Assembly: GCA_020024515.1 (NCBI GenBank)
Contig: JAHHTR010000023.1
Coordinates: forward strand, 1-25,846
Length of the DNA stretch: 25,846 nt
Reading direction: 5' to 3'
Source: Angelakisella sp.
Lineage (GTDB): Bacteria > Bacillota > Clostridia > Oscillospirales > Ruminococcaceae
Positions 15,811-23,172 of the stretch are shown here, in pieces. The notes under the pieces are model-generated. The model did no database searches. It had not been told where the DNA came from and saw only the letters and a list, made by a program, of their open reading frames with translations. The translations under genes and the position numbers were made by a program. Position 1 is the first letter of the stretch; every line of letters starts with the position of its first letter.

Positions 15811-16524
15811 TTATATTCTTGAAGCTAGGTTATATGCTGCACGTGTAGCTTCCAATATGCGGCCTGCACGATTGCTGTCGCCTATATTGTATACTTCTTT
15901 TGCAATATGATTTTTTTGCGCGTTAAAGAACATAGTCTCATCAGCGCGTCCACCCATTGCAAGAACAACCAAATCTGCATCAATACTAACGTTTTGTGTC
16001 TCTGTTCCAAGCTTTTTAGCCATAGGATTAGGTATATTAACAGGAAGTAGAGGTTGCCATGTATTGTATGGATTAGGTATAGTTTTTGATACATTTTTGT
16101 TTATGTATACTTTGTCTGTATCGAACGAAAGAACTTTTGCACAGTTTATAAGTTCAACATTTGCTTTATGTAAATAGTGTATTAGGTGACCACGGTTGGC
16201 GGTACATACACCTTGCATAAAGTTCTCTTGCATTTCAATTACTTTTACATTACATGGAATAATACCCTTAACATTACCACTGTATGCTTTGTTGCACCAT
16301 TCAGAATCGGCAAGTAGAGGACGTGCAAGCATTATTATATCGCACATACCGTCTAGCAAAGCTTTTTCCGCAAGGTCAGGATAACCAAGTTTACCAACAG
16401 CAACAACAGGAACTTCTATACCGACATTTGACTTGATATTATTCTTTTTAAAATAATCTTTTGCGATTTTGGATATATTAAGGAAACAACCAGCAGGCAT
16501 TCCTCCCGGAGGATTCTGTTGCAT
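15811..16524 (-). pseudogene. Remnant of an NADH:flavin oxidoreductase (OYE/dienoyl-CoA-reductase type)
   Basis: The remaining 237 codons match only parts of a family whose members usually have about 640-670 residues. First comes the end of the OYE barrel (GGMPAGCF ... VPVVAVGKLGYPDLAEKAL, then DIIMLARPLLADSEW). The sequence then jumps from IIPCN straight to VKVIEMQENFMQGVC and the last part of the FAD/NAD domain (VVLAMGGRADET ... NIGDSNRAGRILEATRAA). The first two thirds of the barrel, the 4Fe-4S cysteine cluster and the dinucleotide-binding GxGxxG are missing. Both losses kept the frame open. It overlaps the truncated TetR gene, the apparent deletion partner. Residual expression is possible, but flavin-oxidoreductase activity is not expected. 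Confidence 0.82.
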
Positions 16525-16867
16525 CTGTAATTTGTGTCTTGTATAGTTGTAACATCAAATCAATTCCCAATTTATTGGCATATTTCATTTGACAACTGAT
16601 ATATTCAACTATTTTCTCTACATAGTTTTTGCCTTTTAAATCTTTTAGTATGTGTTCGCTGAAATAATCATCACAATTTTTGTAACCTTCGACAATCAGT
16701 TCTTGTTTGCTCTTAAAATAATGATAAAATGCGCCTGTTGAAACATTAGCTTTGGAACATATTTTATTTATACTCAATTTGTCATAAGTATATATTTCAA
16801 TCAGTTTTAATGCAACAGCCATTATGTGTTCTTTTGTTTCTTTTGCTTGTTGCTGTCTGCTGTTCAT
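16478..16867 (-). pseudogene. Truncated TetR/AcrR family regulator
   Basis: From ATG 16867 (GGAG about 11 nt upstream) the frame encodes 129 aa, against about 190 for the family. The N-terminal helix-turn-helix is intact: ETKEHIMAVALKLI ... KLSINKICSKANVSTGAFYHYFKSKQELI. The ligand/dimer domain breaks off after LMLQLYKTQITDA, where the frame enters oxidoreductase DNA in the wrong phase (SSGRNACWLFP) and stops. The protein could still bind DNA weakly, but it lacks most of the dimerisation domain. The promoter-operator upstream is preserved. A regulator directly upstream of the enzyme it controls is a common arrangement, so a single deletion across the two genes explains the structure. Confidence 0.8.
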
Positions 16868-16902
16868 ATATAAATATCTCCTTTGTAAATTAAAGATATA
16901 AT

Positions 16903-16965
16903 TTAACATAATGCATTCGGCGAATACGTTATGTTAAATATAACACAACGATAAAAAAATAACAA
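16903..16965 (-). promoter_or_regulatory. Promoter and palindromic operator of the TetR remnant
   Basis: The 35-bp near-palindrome at 16903-16937 has 17-bp arms centred on 16920, with 15 of 17 positions matching; the half-site is TTAACATAA-n-G-n-ATTCG. It begins at the -10 of a minus-strand promoter, TTGTTA (16965-16960), 17 bp, TATATT (16942-16937), and covers the predicted start. This is the usual arrangement for an autoregulated TetR-type repressor. Confidence 0.65.
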
Positions 16966-16978
16966 TGCATAAAATTGA

Positions 16979-17032
16979 TAAAAAAAGCAAAAAAATAGTT
17001 AATTTTTAACAAAGACTAACTATTCTTTTGCT
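16979..17032 (-). terminator. Rho-independent terminator of the zinc-ribbon operon
   Basis: AGCAAAAGAATAGTTA (17032-17017, minus strand) pairs along 16 bp, with one G-U pair, with 17001-16986, around a 15-nt loop. Seven T follow. Confidence 0.75.
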
Positions 17033-17064
17033 GATTTTAAAATTTTTTAAAGAATTGTGGTTAA

Positions 17065-17403
17065 TTACATTTTATTACCGCAGTGTGGACAATAAATCAC
17101 ATATTTTTCGCATGGCATTTTGCATTTTGGACAAACAACAACATTATTGTTTGAATTAATCTTTTGTTTTAGTTCGTCGAGCTTTTTAATTTGATTTTTC
17201 AGTTCATTAATCTCGGATGCAAGTTCGGGAGCGAGATTTTCTCCAACGAGTGAAATGTATTTTTTACCGATAAGAGCATACATTTTTTCTATCTGTTTTT
17301 CTTTTTCAACAATTTTAATTTTAATTGCACTTGTATCTGTCAGACTTTTTACCGATGCAACTAAATCTTTGCCTGTCTGTTCCAGTTTATCAAATATATC
17401 CAT
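17065..17403 (-). CDS. Coiled-coil zinc-ribbon protein
   Basis: A 112-aa protein with a helical, probably coiled-coil body (about residues 25-86, rich in Lys and Glu heptads) and a C-terminal zinc ribbon. Cys91 and Cys94 (CPKC) and Cys105 and Cys108 (CPHC) are the likely metal ligands. Such small clostridial proteins are widespread, but their function is unknown to me. The ATG follows AAGGAG, 29 bp after the membrane-protein gene on the same strand, so the two are probably translated from one mRNA. Confidence 0.8.
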   Translation of the reverse strand: MDIFDKLEQTGKDLVASVKSLTDTSAIKIKIVEKEKQIEKMYALIGKKYISLVGENLAPELASEINELKNQIKKLDELKQKINSNNNVVVCPKCKMPCEKYVIYCPHCGNKM

Positions 17404-17432
17404 AAAAACTTCTCCTTATTTTGACGTACTTA

Positions 17433-17849
17433 TCACTCGATATGTTTATCAACAAAGTTATCTATCGGTGGTATTGGTATAGTCTTTTGATTAATAGCAA
17501 AGAAACCAAGCAGTATAAATAATATAGTTTTTACAATTGACAGTACTCCGTCAATTGCAATATGTAATTGATTTATTTTTGTTAGATTAAAGCCTATATT
17601 CAGTATGTTAAAAAAGTTATTAAACATATTTAATATTTGTGGGAATATACCTGTAAAAATAAATAACAGTGAAAAGCAAACTGTTATTGTAAATGATTTA
17701 AAAGCAGTTTTTTTGAGCCATTTGTTTTCTTCACACAAAAATATATATCCGATTAATATAATGATTGTTGTGTAGTTTGAAAAAAAGCATAAAAGATAAG
17801 TTAGAGCCGCCATAAGCCCTATGGATATACCGAGTTTTGTTTGTGACAT
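17433..17849 (-). CDS. Small polytopic membrane protein, unknown function
   Basis: Not recognised. The 138-aa protein has about four membrane segments: LGISIGLMAALTYLLCFF; TIIILIGYIFLC; SFTITVCFSLLFIFTGIF; and VLSIVKTILFILLGFFAI. A short hydrophilic C-terminus follows. GGAG precedes the ATG. It is the first gene of a two-gene operon with the zinc-ribbon protein, behind a promoter at 17899-17926. The pairing suggests a shared membrane-associated role, but nothing more specific can be said. Confidence 0.75.
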   Translation of the reverse strand: MSQTKLGISIGLMAALTYLLCFFSNYTTIIILIGYIFLCEENKWLKKTAFKSFTITVCFSLLFIFTGIFPQILNMFNNFFNILNIGFNLTKINQLHIAIDGVLSIVKTILFILLGFFAINQKTIPIPPIDNFVDKHIE

Positions 17850-17898
17850 AAATTTTTCTCCTAACGTAGTTATTTCATATTAATATTATACTAATATC

Positions 17899-17939
17899 AT
17901 TATAGCATAAATGTATTTTTTGTAAATAGTTTATAAACT
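17899..17939 (-). promoter_or_regulatory. Promoter of the membrane/zinc-ribbon operon with adjacent palindrome
   Basis: On the minus strand, TTTACA (17926-17921), a 16-bp spacer and TATAAT (17904-17899). A perfect 12-bp palindrome AGTTTATAAACT (17928-17939) abuts the -35 and could bind a regulator, although short AT-rich palindromes also arise by chance. Confidence 0.55.
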
Positions 17940-17980
17940 GATGTATTATTCACAAAAATAATAACTATATTAATATTTTA

Positions 17981-18009
17981 TTGACATTATATATTTATAA
18001 TGATATATT
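17981..18009 (+). promoter_or_regulatory. SigA-type promoter of the 59-aa/dtd operon
   Basis: A consensus TTGACA (17981-17986), a 17-bp spacer and TATATT (18004-18009). The leader is about 34 nt. It is divergent from the membrane/zinc-ribbon promoter. Confidence 0.65.
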
Positions 18010-18049
18010 GACTGAATAAGTATTTAAATTTTATTGGGAGGTGTTTTGT

Positions 18050-18229
18050 TTGGCTACAAATCTTTGTGAAAATTGTAATAACTATGTATATGATGAGGAG
18101 AGTGGAATTTATTACTGTGAGATTAATTTAGATGAAGATGAAATGTTAAAATTTATTTCGGGGACAAATACAAATTGTAATTATTTCTCATCTAATGATG
18201 ATTATCTGATTGTCAGAAAGCAAAACTGA
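18050..18229 (+). CDS. Small four-cysteine protein (DUF6472-like)
   Basis: A 59-aa protein beginning MATNLCENCNNYVYDEE. Four cysteines (CENC, then YYC and NC) suggest bound zinc. I recall this as a short clostridial family (DUF6472-like: CENC ... YDEE ... CEMNLDEDE ... VRKQ); the name is from memory. The start is a TTG at 18050, 8 nt after GGGAGG; the GTG at 18041 overlaps the ribosome-binding site. It lies 17 bp before dtd and was probably co-transcribed with it. Its function is unknown. Confidence 0.78.
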   Translation: MATNLCENCNNYVYDEESGIYYCEINLDEDEMLKFISGTNTNCNYFSSNDDYLIVRKQN

Positions 18230-18246
18230 TTGGGAGGAAATTGAGT

Positions 18247-18702
18247 TTGAAAGCTGTAATACAACGAGTATCGCAAGCAAGTATCAGCATAAATGGCAGC
18301 AAGCCAAAATCAATAGGTAAGGGACTTGTTATTCTATTGGGGATAAAGGATACAGATACGCTGGCTGTGTGTCCTAAATTTGCCGAAAAATGTGTCGGAC
18401 TTAGGATATTTGAAGATGAAAACGGAAAATTAAATCTATCGGCGGAAGACTTAGGCTATGAGATAATGATAGTGTCAAATTTTACTCTATATGCTAATAC
18501 AAAGAAAGGTAAAAGACCGAGTTTTGTATCAAGTGCAAAACCGCCGATTTCCGTTGATTGTTATAATTATTTTGTTGAGTGTGTGAAAAAGCAAAATATC
18601 AAAAATATTGTTACAGGAGAGTTTGGTGCTGATATGCAAATTAATTTGACAAATGACGGACCTGTTACAATAGTTGTTGACAGTGATGAATGGAAAAAAT
18701 GA
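18247..18702 (+). CDS. dtd: D-aminoacyl-tRNA deacylase
   Basis: Hydrolyses D-amino acids (and glycine) wrongly attached to tRNA. The 151-aa protein has the family start MKAVIQRVSQASI, GKGLVILLGI, the SNFTLYA block in place of the usual SQFTLYA, and the C-terminal NDGPVT cross-subunit proline motif (usually NxGPVT). The start is the TTG at 18247, 9 nt after GGGAGG; a TTG at 18241 is only 3 nt away from it and gives an extra MS. A terminator follows at 18715. Confidence 0.96.
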   Translation: MKAVIQRVSQASISINGSKPKSIGKGLVILLGIKDTDTLAVCPKFAEKCVGLRIFEDENGKLNLSAEDLGYEIMIVSNFTLYANTKKGKRPSFVSSAKPPISVDCYNYFVECVKKQNIKNIVTGEFGADMQINLTNDGPVTIVVDSDEWKK

Positions 18703-18714
18703 GTATGTTTATCG

Positions 18715-18749
18715 AAATAGAGGATTTTATATAATTCCTCTATTTTTTT
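18715..18749 (+). terminator. Rho-independent terminator after dtd
   Basis: AAATAGAGGA (18715-18724) pairs with TCCTCTATTT (18736-18745), 10 bp with an 11-nt loop, running into seven or more T. Confidence 0.85.
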
Positions 18750-18820
18750 ATGTTTTTCAATATGATACAAAATTTAAGGTAAAATATTGTTAATTATGAA
18801 TTAATTTTAATCGCTTTGTA

Positions 18821-18849
18821 TTGACGATTATTAATTTGCAATTTATAAT
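18821..18849 (+). promoter_or_regulatory. SigA-type promoter of the DUF1836 gene
   Basis: TTGACG (18821-18826), a 17-bp spacer and a consensus TATAAT (18844-18849). The predicted start is about 18856. Confidence 0.7.
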
Positions 18850-18855
18850 AGAAGT

Positions 18856-18884
18856 GTATATGTATTTTTCTTAAATACATATAC
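18856..18884 (+). other. Perfect hairpin at the 5' end of the DUF1836 mRNA
   Basis: GTATATGTATTT (18856-18867) and AAATACATATAC (18873-18884) form a perfect 12-bp stem with a 5-nt loop, starting at the predicted +1. TTGTTTTT follows, so a weak attenuator is an alternative to a 5' stabiliser or an operator. Confidence 0.5.
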
Positions 18885-18919
18885 TTGTTTTTAAAATATA
18901 TAGAATAGAGGTAAGATTT

Positions 18920-19486
18920 TTGGAAGATTTAAAAGAAATTAATTCTTTAATACAAAAACTTAAAAATACACAACAAATACAGCCGCAAGATGTGCCGAAT
19001 ATAGATTTATATATGGACCAATTAATTACTTTTTTGGATAACAATACAGAAAATTTGAAAACCGATGATAACTTGCCGTTTATTACAAATACTATGGTAA
19101 ATAATTATGCAAAGGCAGGATTATTGCCACCTGTTATCAAAAAAAGATATCAAAAGAGACATGTGCTGTCTTTGTGTATGATAGGACAGCTTAAACGTAT
19201 ACTTTCCATACAAAGTTTAAAAAAAATATTTGATATAGTAACTCCCGAAAAGTTTAGCAGTGATTTATACAGTGTATTTACAGCAGAGCAAAAAAAATAT
19301 ATAGATACAACAGACGAGATACTTGAAAACGCATTGAAAAATTGTAAGGAACAAGGTTTTGAAGACAATGCAATGCTTGCCGCTGCCGCAGTTGCACTAA
19401 GTACCGAGGCACAGTATAAGGCTATGCTTGCGGAAAAGATACTGTCACTTGTAGATGAGAAAAATAAAAACAAATTTCAAAAATAA
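18920..19486 (+). CDS. DUF1836 domain protein, probable DNA-binding regulator
   Basis: A 188-aa protein with a MerR-like winged-helix pattern typical of DUF1836: LPFITNTMVNNYAKAGLLPP followed by KKRYQKRHVLSLCMIGQLKRILSIQSLKKIF (about residues 53-105). The C-terminus is helical. It is probably a transcription regulator; its targets are unknown. The start is a TTG at 18920, 8 nt after an AGAGG site; no ATG lies near. It has its own promoter with a 5' hairpin. trmB follows after 57 bp without a clear terminator. Confidence 0.82.
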   Translation: MEDLKEINSLIQKLKNTQQIQPQDVPNIDLYMDQLITFLDNNTENLKTDDNLPFITNTMVNNYAKAGLLPPVIKKRYQKRHVLSLCMIGQLKRILSIQSLKKIFDIVTPEKFSSDLYSVFTAEQKKYIDTTDEILENALKNCKEQGFEDNAMLAAAAVALSTEAQYKAMLAEKILSLVDEKNKNKFQK

Positions 19487-19543
19487 ACAAAACAATAATT
19501 AAAGTAACATAAAAATTTAAAAAGAAAGAGTGAATAAATAACC

Positions 19544-20203
19544 ATGCGATTAAGACGAAAGCCATGGGCAAGACCAGAGCTTGCAGAAAGTTATTTTTTT
19601 GTAGATGAACCAACACTTCTAAAAAACAAATGGCAACAGGAATTTAATAACAGTAATCCCATATATATGGAACTGGGTTGCGGAAAAGGTGTTTTTATAG
19701 CAACAGAAGCACAAAGAAAACAAGATGTAAACTTCATAGCAATAGACCTTAAAAGTGAAGTATTGGTGCTTGCAAAACGTTGTGTGGAAAAGAATTTTTC
19801 TGATAATGGTATACAAAAAGTAGAAAATGTAAGGCTTATGTCACAGGATATAGAAAGACTGGATAATATCTTGGGTGAAGAAGATAAAATATCAAGAATT
19901 TACATAAACTTCTGTAATCCATGGCCAAAGCCACGACACGAGAAACACAGACTTACATATCCAAAGCAACTGTTATTATATAAAAATTACCTTGTAGATG
20001 ATGGCGAAATTTGGTTCAAGACTGATGATGAAAATCTTTTTGAAGCATCGTTACTGTATTTTGATGAGGCAGGCTATAATATAAAATATATCACAAGAGA
20101 TTTGCATAACAGTGATTTTACAGACAGTCCCGAAACAGAACATGAAAGAATGTTTACAGAAAAAGGAATACCGACAAAGTTTTTGATTGCAACAAAAAAA
20201 TAA
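19544..20203 (+). CDS. trmB: tRNA (guanine-N7-)-methyltransferase
   Basis: Transfers a methyl group from S-adenosylmethionine to G46 of tRNAs. The 219-aa protein begins MRLRRKPWARPEL, has the SAM motif ELGCGKG (43-49), and the C-terminal ERMFTEKG-IPTKFL block typical of TrmB. The conserved loop usually written DPWPKxRHxKRRL reads NPWPKPRHEKHRL here (Asn125 for Asp, His for Arg). The Asp is regarded as important for catalysis in the E. coli enzyme, so this is either a clostridial variant or a change in activity. The ribosome-binding site is weak. It is first in the compact series leading to lepB, murJ and mnmA. Confidence 0.94.
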   Translation: MRLRRKPWARPELAESYFFVDEPTLLKNKWQQEFNNSNPIYMELGCGKGVFIATEAQRKQDVNFIAIDLKSEVLVLAKRCVEKNFSDNGIQKVENVRLMSQDIERLDNILGEEDKISRIYINFCNPWPKPRHEKHRLTYPKQLLLYKNYLVDDGEIWFKTDDENLFEASLLYFDEAGYNIKYITRDLHNSDFTDSPETEHERMFTEKGIPTKFLIATKK

Positions 20204-20221
20204 AGATATTGGGGTATATAA

Positions 20222-20527
20222 ATGAAAGTTATTGAGAAAAAGATAAATTGGAAAATTTTGTGCATAGCGTTTTGCTGTGAGCTTGTGTTATCGTATATAT
20301 TGCCTTTTATGGTGTATGATAATTTTAAATTTGATGTGGTTTTTCCCATAATATTTTTAACTATGTACAATAAACAGATGAATTCAAGTCTATTTAATTC
20401 TATGCTTTTAAATCCTTTTGCTTTATTACTAGATGTAGTTTTTATTTATATTCTAATACAATTAGTTATAAAAGTTGTCAATACTATAAAGAATAAGCAG
20501 TATAGGAGATTACAGCATAATGAATGA
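20222..20527 (+). CDS. Small two-helix membrane protein
   Basis: Not recognised. The 101-aa protein has two hydrophobic segments (about residues 12-31, ILCIAFCCELVLSYILPF, and 63-86, NPFALLLDVVFIYILIQLVI) and a basic C-terminal tail. It starts 18 bp after trmB behind a TTGGGG site and overlaps the lepB start by 8 bp, so its translation is probably coupled to that of signal peptidase. A helper role for LepB is possible but rests on position only. Confidence 0.72.
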   Translation: MKVIEKKINWKILCIAFCCELVLSYILPFMVYDNFKFDVVFPIIFLTMYNKQMNSSLFNSMLLNPFALLLDVVFIYILIQLVIKVVNTIKNKQYRRLQHNE

Positions 20528-21041
20528 TAAAATGAAAAGTATATTAAAAGAATGGATAATCCCATTGGCAATAGAAGTTATAGTAGTTTTGTTGCTTGTT
20601 AAATATGTGTTCTTTTTCGTAAGAGTTCCAACCGGCTCAATGATTCCTACAATTATGGAAAACAGTTTTTTGTTTGCGACATGTGTACACAATCCTGAAA
20701 AGTCATTGGAGCGTGGAGATGTAGTTGTATTTTATTCAAAAGAACTAAATGAAAAGATGGTAAAACGACTGGTTGGTATGCCAAAAGAAAAAGTTGTGGT
20801 TAATGAAGAGGGAGAAGTATTTGTTAACGGAGAAAAATTAAATGAGCCTTATGTTAAATTCAGAGGATTTACACCCGGTGAATTTGATGTGCCGGAAGAT
20901 TCTTATTTATTCTTTGGTGACAACCGTGGTCATTCTTATGATGCCCGTATGTGGAAAAATCCATATATACATGCCGATGATATATTGGGAGAAGTACACT
21001 TCACGTTATATCCATTCAATAAATTCGGAAAAATTAAATAA
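20520..21041 (+). CDS. lepB: Signal peptidase I
   Basis: Cleaves signal peptides from exported proteins at the outer face of the membrane. The 173-aa protein has a single N-terminal membrane anchor (about 12-33), as in Gram-positive SipS-type enzymes. The catalytic Ser40 is in PTGSM, the Lys general base is Lys82 in MVKRLVG, and box E is GDNRGHSYDAR (133-143). GGAG lies about 11 nt before the ATG, inside the preceding gene. Confidence 0.95.
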   Translation: MNDKMKSILKEWIIPLAIEVIVVLLLVKYVFFFVRVPTGSMIPTIMENSFLFATCVHNPEKSLERGDVVVFYSKELNEKMVKRLVGMPKEKVVVNEEGEVFVNGEKLNEPYVKFRGFTPGEFDVPEDSYLFFGDNRGHSYDARMWKNPYIHADDILGEVHFTLYPFNKFGKIK

Positions 21042-21095
21042 TTTATTGTAAAAAGGAAATTTAGTTTAATTATAAAAGACTAAAAATGGTGAAGA

Positions 21096-22625
21096 ATGAA
21101 TAAAACAGCTAGATATTCAATAATACTTATGATTAGCACAATGTTTGCAAAAATTTTGGGTTTTGCCCGTGAAATATCGCTTGCCTATGTATACGGTGCA
21201 TCATCAACAAGTGATGCTTTCGTACTTGCGTATTCGATACCCACTATAATTTTTGCAGGTATCGGTTCGGCAATCTTGACAGGATATATATCCATATACA
21301 CAAAAATAAATTATGAAAATCCCAAAAAGGCAAAAGATTTTACGAATAATGTAACGACTTTGGTGTTTTTACTTTCTACAATAATACTGACAGTTTTTTT
21401 AATATTTGATAAACAGATAGTTAAATTATTTGCTGTCGGATTTACAGGTGAATTATTTGATAAATCGGTAATATTAGCTGATTTAATGATGTTTTCAATA
21501 TTGTTTATAGGTGTATACTTTGTACTGCAAGGATATCTACAACTGAATGACGGTTTTTTGGCAGTGGGAATGGTTAGTGTTCCTTTAAATCTTTGCGTAA
21601 TAGCATCTATTTTGATATCAAATGATGAAAATTATAAAATACTTGGCTATGGAACAATTATTGGGTATGCAATGTCATTTTTAATGTTGCTGATTGTAGC
21701 TGTAAAAAAGGGATACAGATATAAACTTGTATTAAGATTTGATAAAAATATAAAGAGACTGACATATATTATATTTCCTATGTTTTTGGGTAAGACAATC
21801 ACACAGTTAAATTCAATGATAGACAGAAGTATTGCATCTATTTTGCCTGAGGGAAGTATATCGGCACTTGGGTATGGTAACAGAATGTTGGGTTTTATTA
21901 CTTCGGTATTTGTAATATCAATAACAACTGCTATATTTCCACAAATGTCGAAACTTACAGCTGAACAAAATACCAAAAAGCTAAAATCAATATTCTGTAA
22001 GAGTGTTGGCATAGTTGCACTTTTGGTTGTTCCTGTCTCAGCAGGGATAATGCTATTTTCAAAAGAAATAATACAGATTATATTTATGCGTGGTGCTTTT
22101 GATATGGACGATGTGGTGCGCACAGCACAAGTACTCTTTTTCTATTCTTTCGGAATACTGGCATTCAGCATAAAGGATATAATGATTAATGTGTTTTATG
22201 CTCTTGGTGACAGCAATATTCCGATGATAAATTCTATAATTGCACTTTTGATAAATACGGTATTAAATTTATCTTTGGTTAGATATTTTGGACATAGTGG
22301 GTTGGCATTTGCCACATCTGTTTCAGGTATCATTACTTTGATTATGTTGGGTATAAGTTTGCGTAAAAAGATAGGAAGAATGGGATATAGGTCTCTAAGC
22401 CACAGCATAATTAAAATGCTTATATCAACAATGATTATGTGTATAGTTGTAAAACTTCTATATAACATACTTTTTGCTGCTACAAGTTCTTTATATTTAG
22501 CATTCTTCATAAGTGTTTTTGTAGCAGTAATTCTTTATGTAGGATTAAATATATTATTTAAAACAAAAGAAATGGGAACGGTAATTGTAGCAGTTGCAGA
22601 AAAACTGGAGCGTAAAAAAGCATAA
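21096..22625 (+). CDS. murJ: Lipid II flippase MurJ
   Basis: A 509-aa polytopic protein of the MOP superfamily with about 14 membrane segments. The N-terminal signature ISTMFAKILGFAREISLAYVYG ends with SSTSDAFVLAYSIP, the GASxxxDAFxxAxxIP block of MurJ/MviN. MurJ moves lipid-linked peptidoglycan precursor across the membrane. It sits 54 bp after lepB and 30-36 bp before a DedA gene on the same strand. It belongs to the same superfamily as the MATE proteins but is clearly a different family. Confidence 0.94.
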   Translation: MNKTARYSIILMISTMFAKILGFAREISLAYVYGASSTSDAFVLAYSIPTIIFAGIGSAILTGYISIYTKINYENPKKAKDFTNNVTTLVFLLSTIILTVFLIFDKQIVKLFAVGFTGELFDKSVILADLMMFSILFIGVYFVLQGYLQLNDGFLAVGMVSVPLNLCVIASILISNDENYKILGYGTIIGYAMSFLMLLIVAVKKGYRYKLVLRFDKNIKRLTYIIFPMFLGKTITQLNSMIDRSIASILPEGSISALGYGNRMLGFITSVFVISITTAIFPQMSKLTAEQNTKKLKSIFCKSVGIVALLVVPVSAGIMLFSKEIIQIIFMRGAFDMDDVVRTAQVLFFYSFGILAFSIKDIMINVFYALGDSNIPMINSIIALLINTVLNLSLVRYFGHSGLAFATSVSGIITLIMLGISLRKKIGRMGYRSLSHSIIKMLISTMIMCIVVKLLYNILFAATSSLYLAFFISVFVAVILYVGLNILFKTKEMGTVIVAVAEKLERKKA

Positions 22626-22661
22626 TCCATAACATTTATTTATAGGGGAGGGAGAGTGATT

Positions 22662-23156
22662 TTGACATTAGATACTATATCGAAACTTGTAAATGCCTAT
22701 GGTTTTTGGATTTTATTGTTGTTTGTTGCATTGGATAATATAGGTATTCCCGGATATCCGGGAGGATTTACAATATATCTCATGGGAGCTATGTGCAAAT
22801 TAAATTTATTAAATGTATTTACAGCTATTGTTGTTGGTGTAGTTGCTGCAAGTGTTGTTATGCTGATAATGTATTGGTTTGCTTATAAACTTGAAGATTT
22901 ATCTAATAACAAATTATCTAAAAACAAAAATTTCAATAAAATATATGAAAAAGTGAAAAACATTATAAAAAAATATGGTGGTGTTGGCATAGTATTATTA
23001 AGGCTTATACCAACTGTCAGAGTATTTAGCAGTGTAATATTGGGATTTCTTAAAACAGATTATAAACAATATGTTGTATATACTGTTTTGGGGAATATCT
23101 TGTATACTGCATATAGTTTGGGTATAGGGTACTTTTGCACATCACTTTTCGTGTAA
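22662..23156 (+). CDS. DedA family membrane protein
   Basis: A 164-aa DedA/VTT-domain membrane protein. These proteins are implicated in flipping of undecaprenyl phosphate and phospholipids and in membrane homeostasis. Key blocks are ALDNIGIPGYPGGFTIYLMGA near the N-terminus and LLRLIPTVRVFSSVILGF (the R-xxPxxR-x(4)G motif) in the second half. The TTG at 22662 is preferred because the GGAGGGAG stretch lies 7-10 nt upstream; the GTG at 22656 is only 4 nt from it and adds two residues. Its position after murJ is consistent with cell-envelope lipid recycling. Confidence 0.86.
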   Translation: MTLDTISKLVNAYGFWILLLFVALDNIGIPGYPGGFTIYLMGAMCKLNLLNVFTAIVVGVVAASVVMLIMYWFAYKLEDLSNNKLSKNKNFNKIYEKVKNIIKKYGGVGIVLLRLIPTVRVFSSVILGFLKTDYKQYVVYTVLGNILYTAYSLGIGYFCTSLFV

Positions 23157-23172
23157 AGGAGAATAATAAAAT

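Noticed and set aside
15811..16524. Bile-acid-inducible oxidoreductase (BaiCD/BaiH) assignment
   Set aside because: Only family-level similarity is visible, the gene is a fragment and no other bai-type gene is near.
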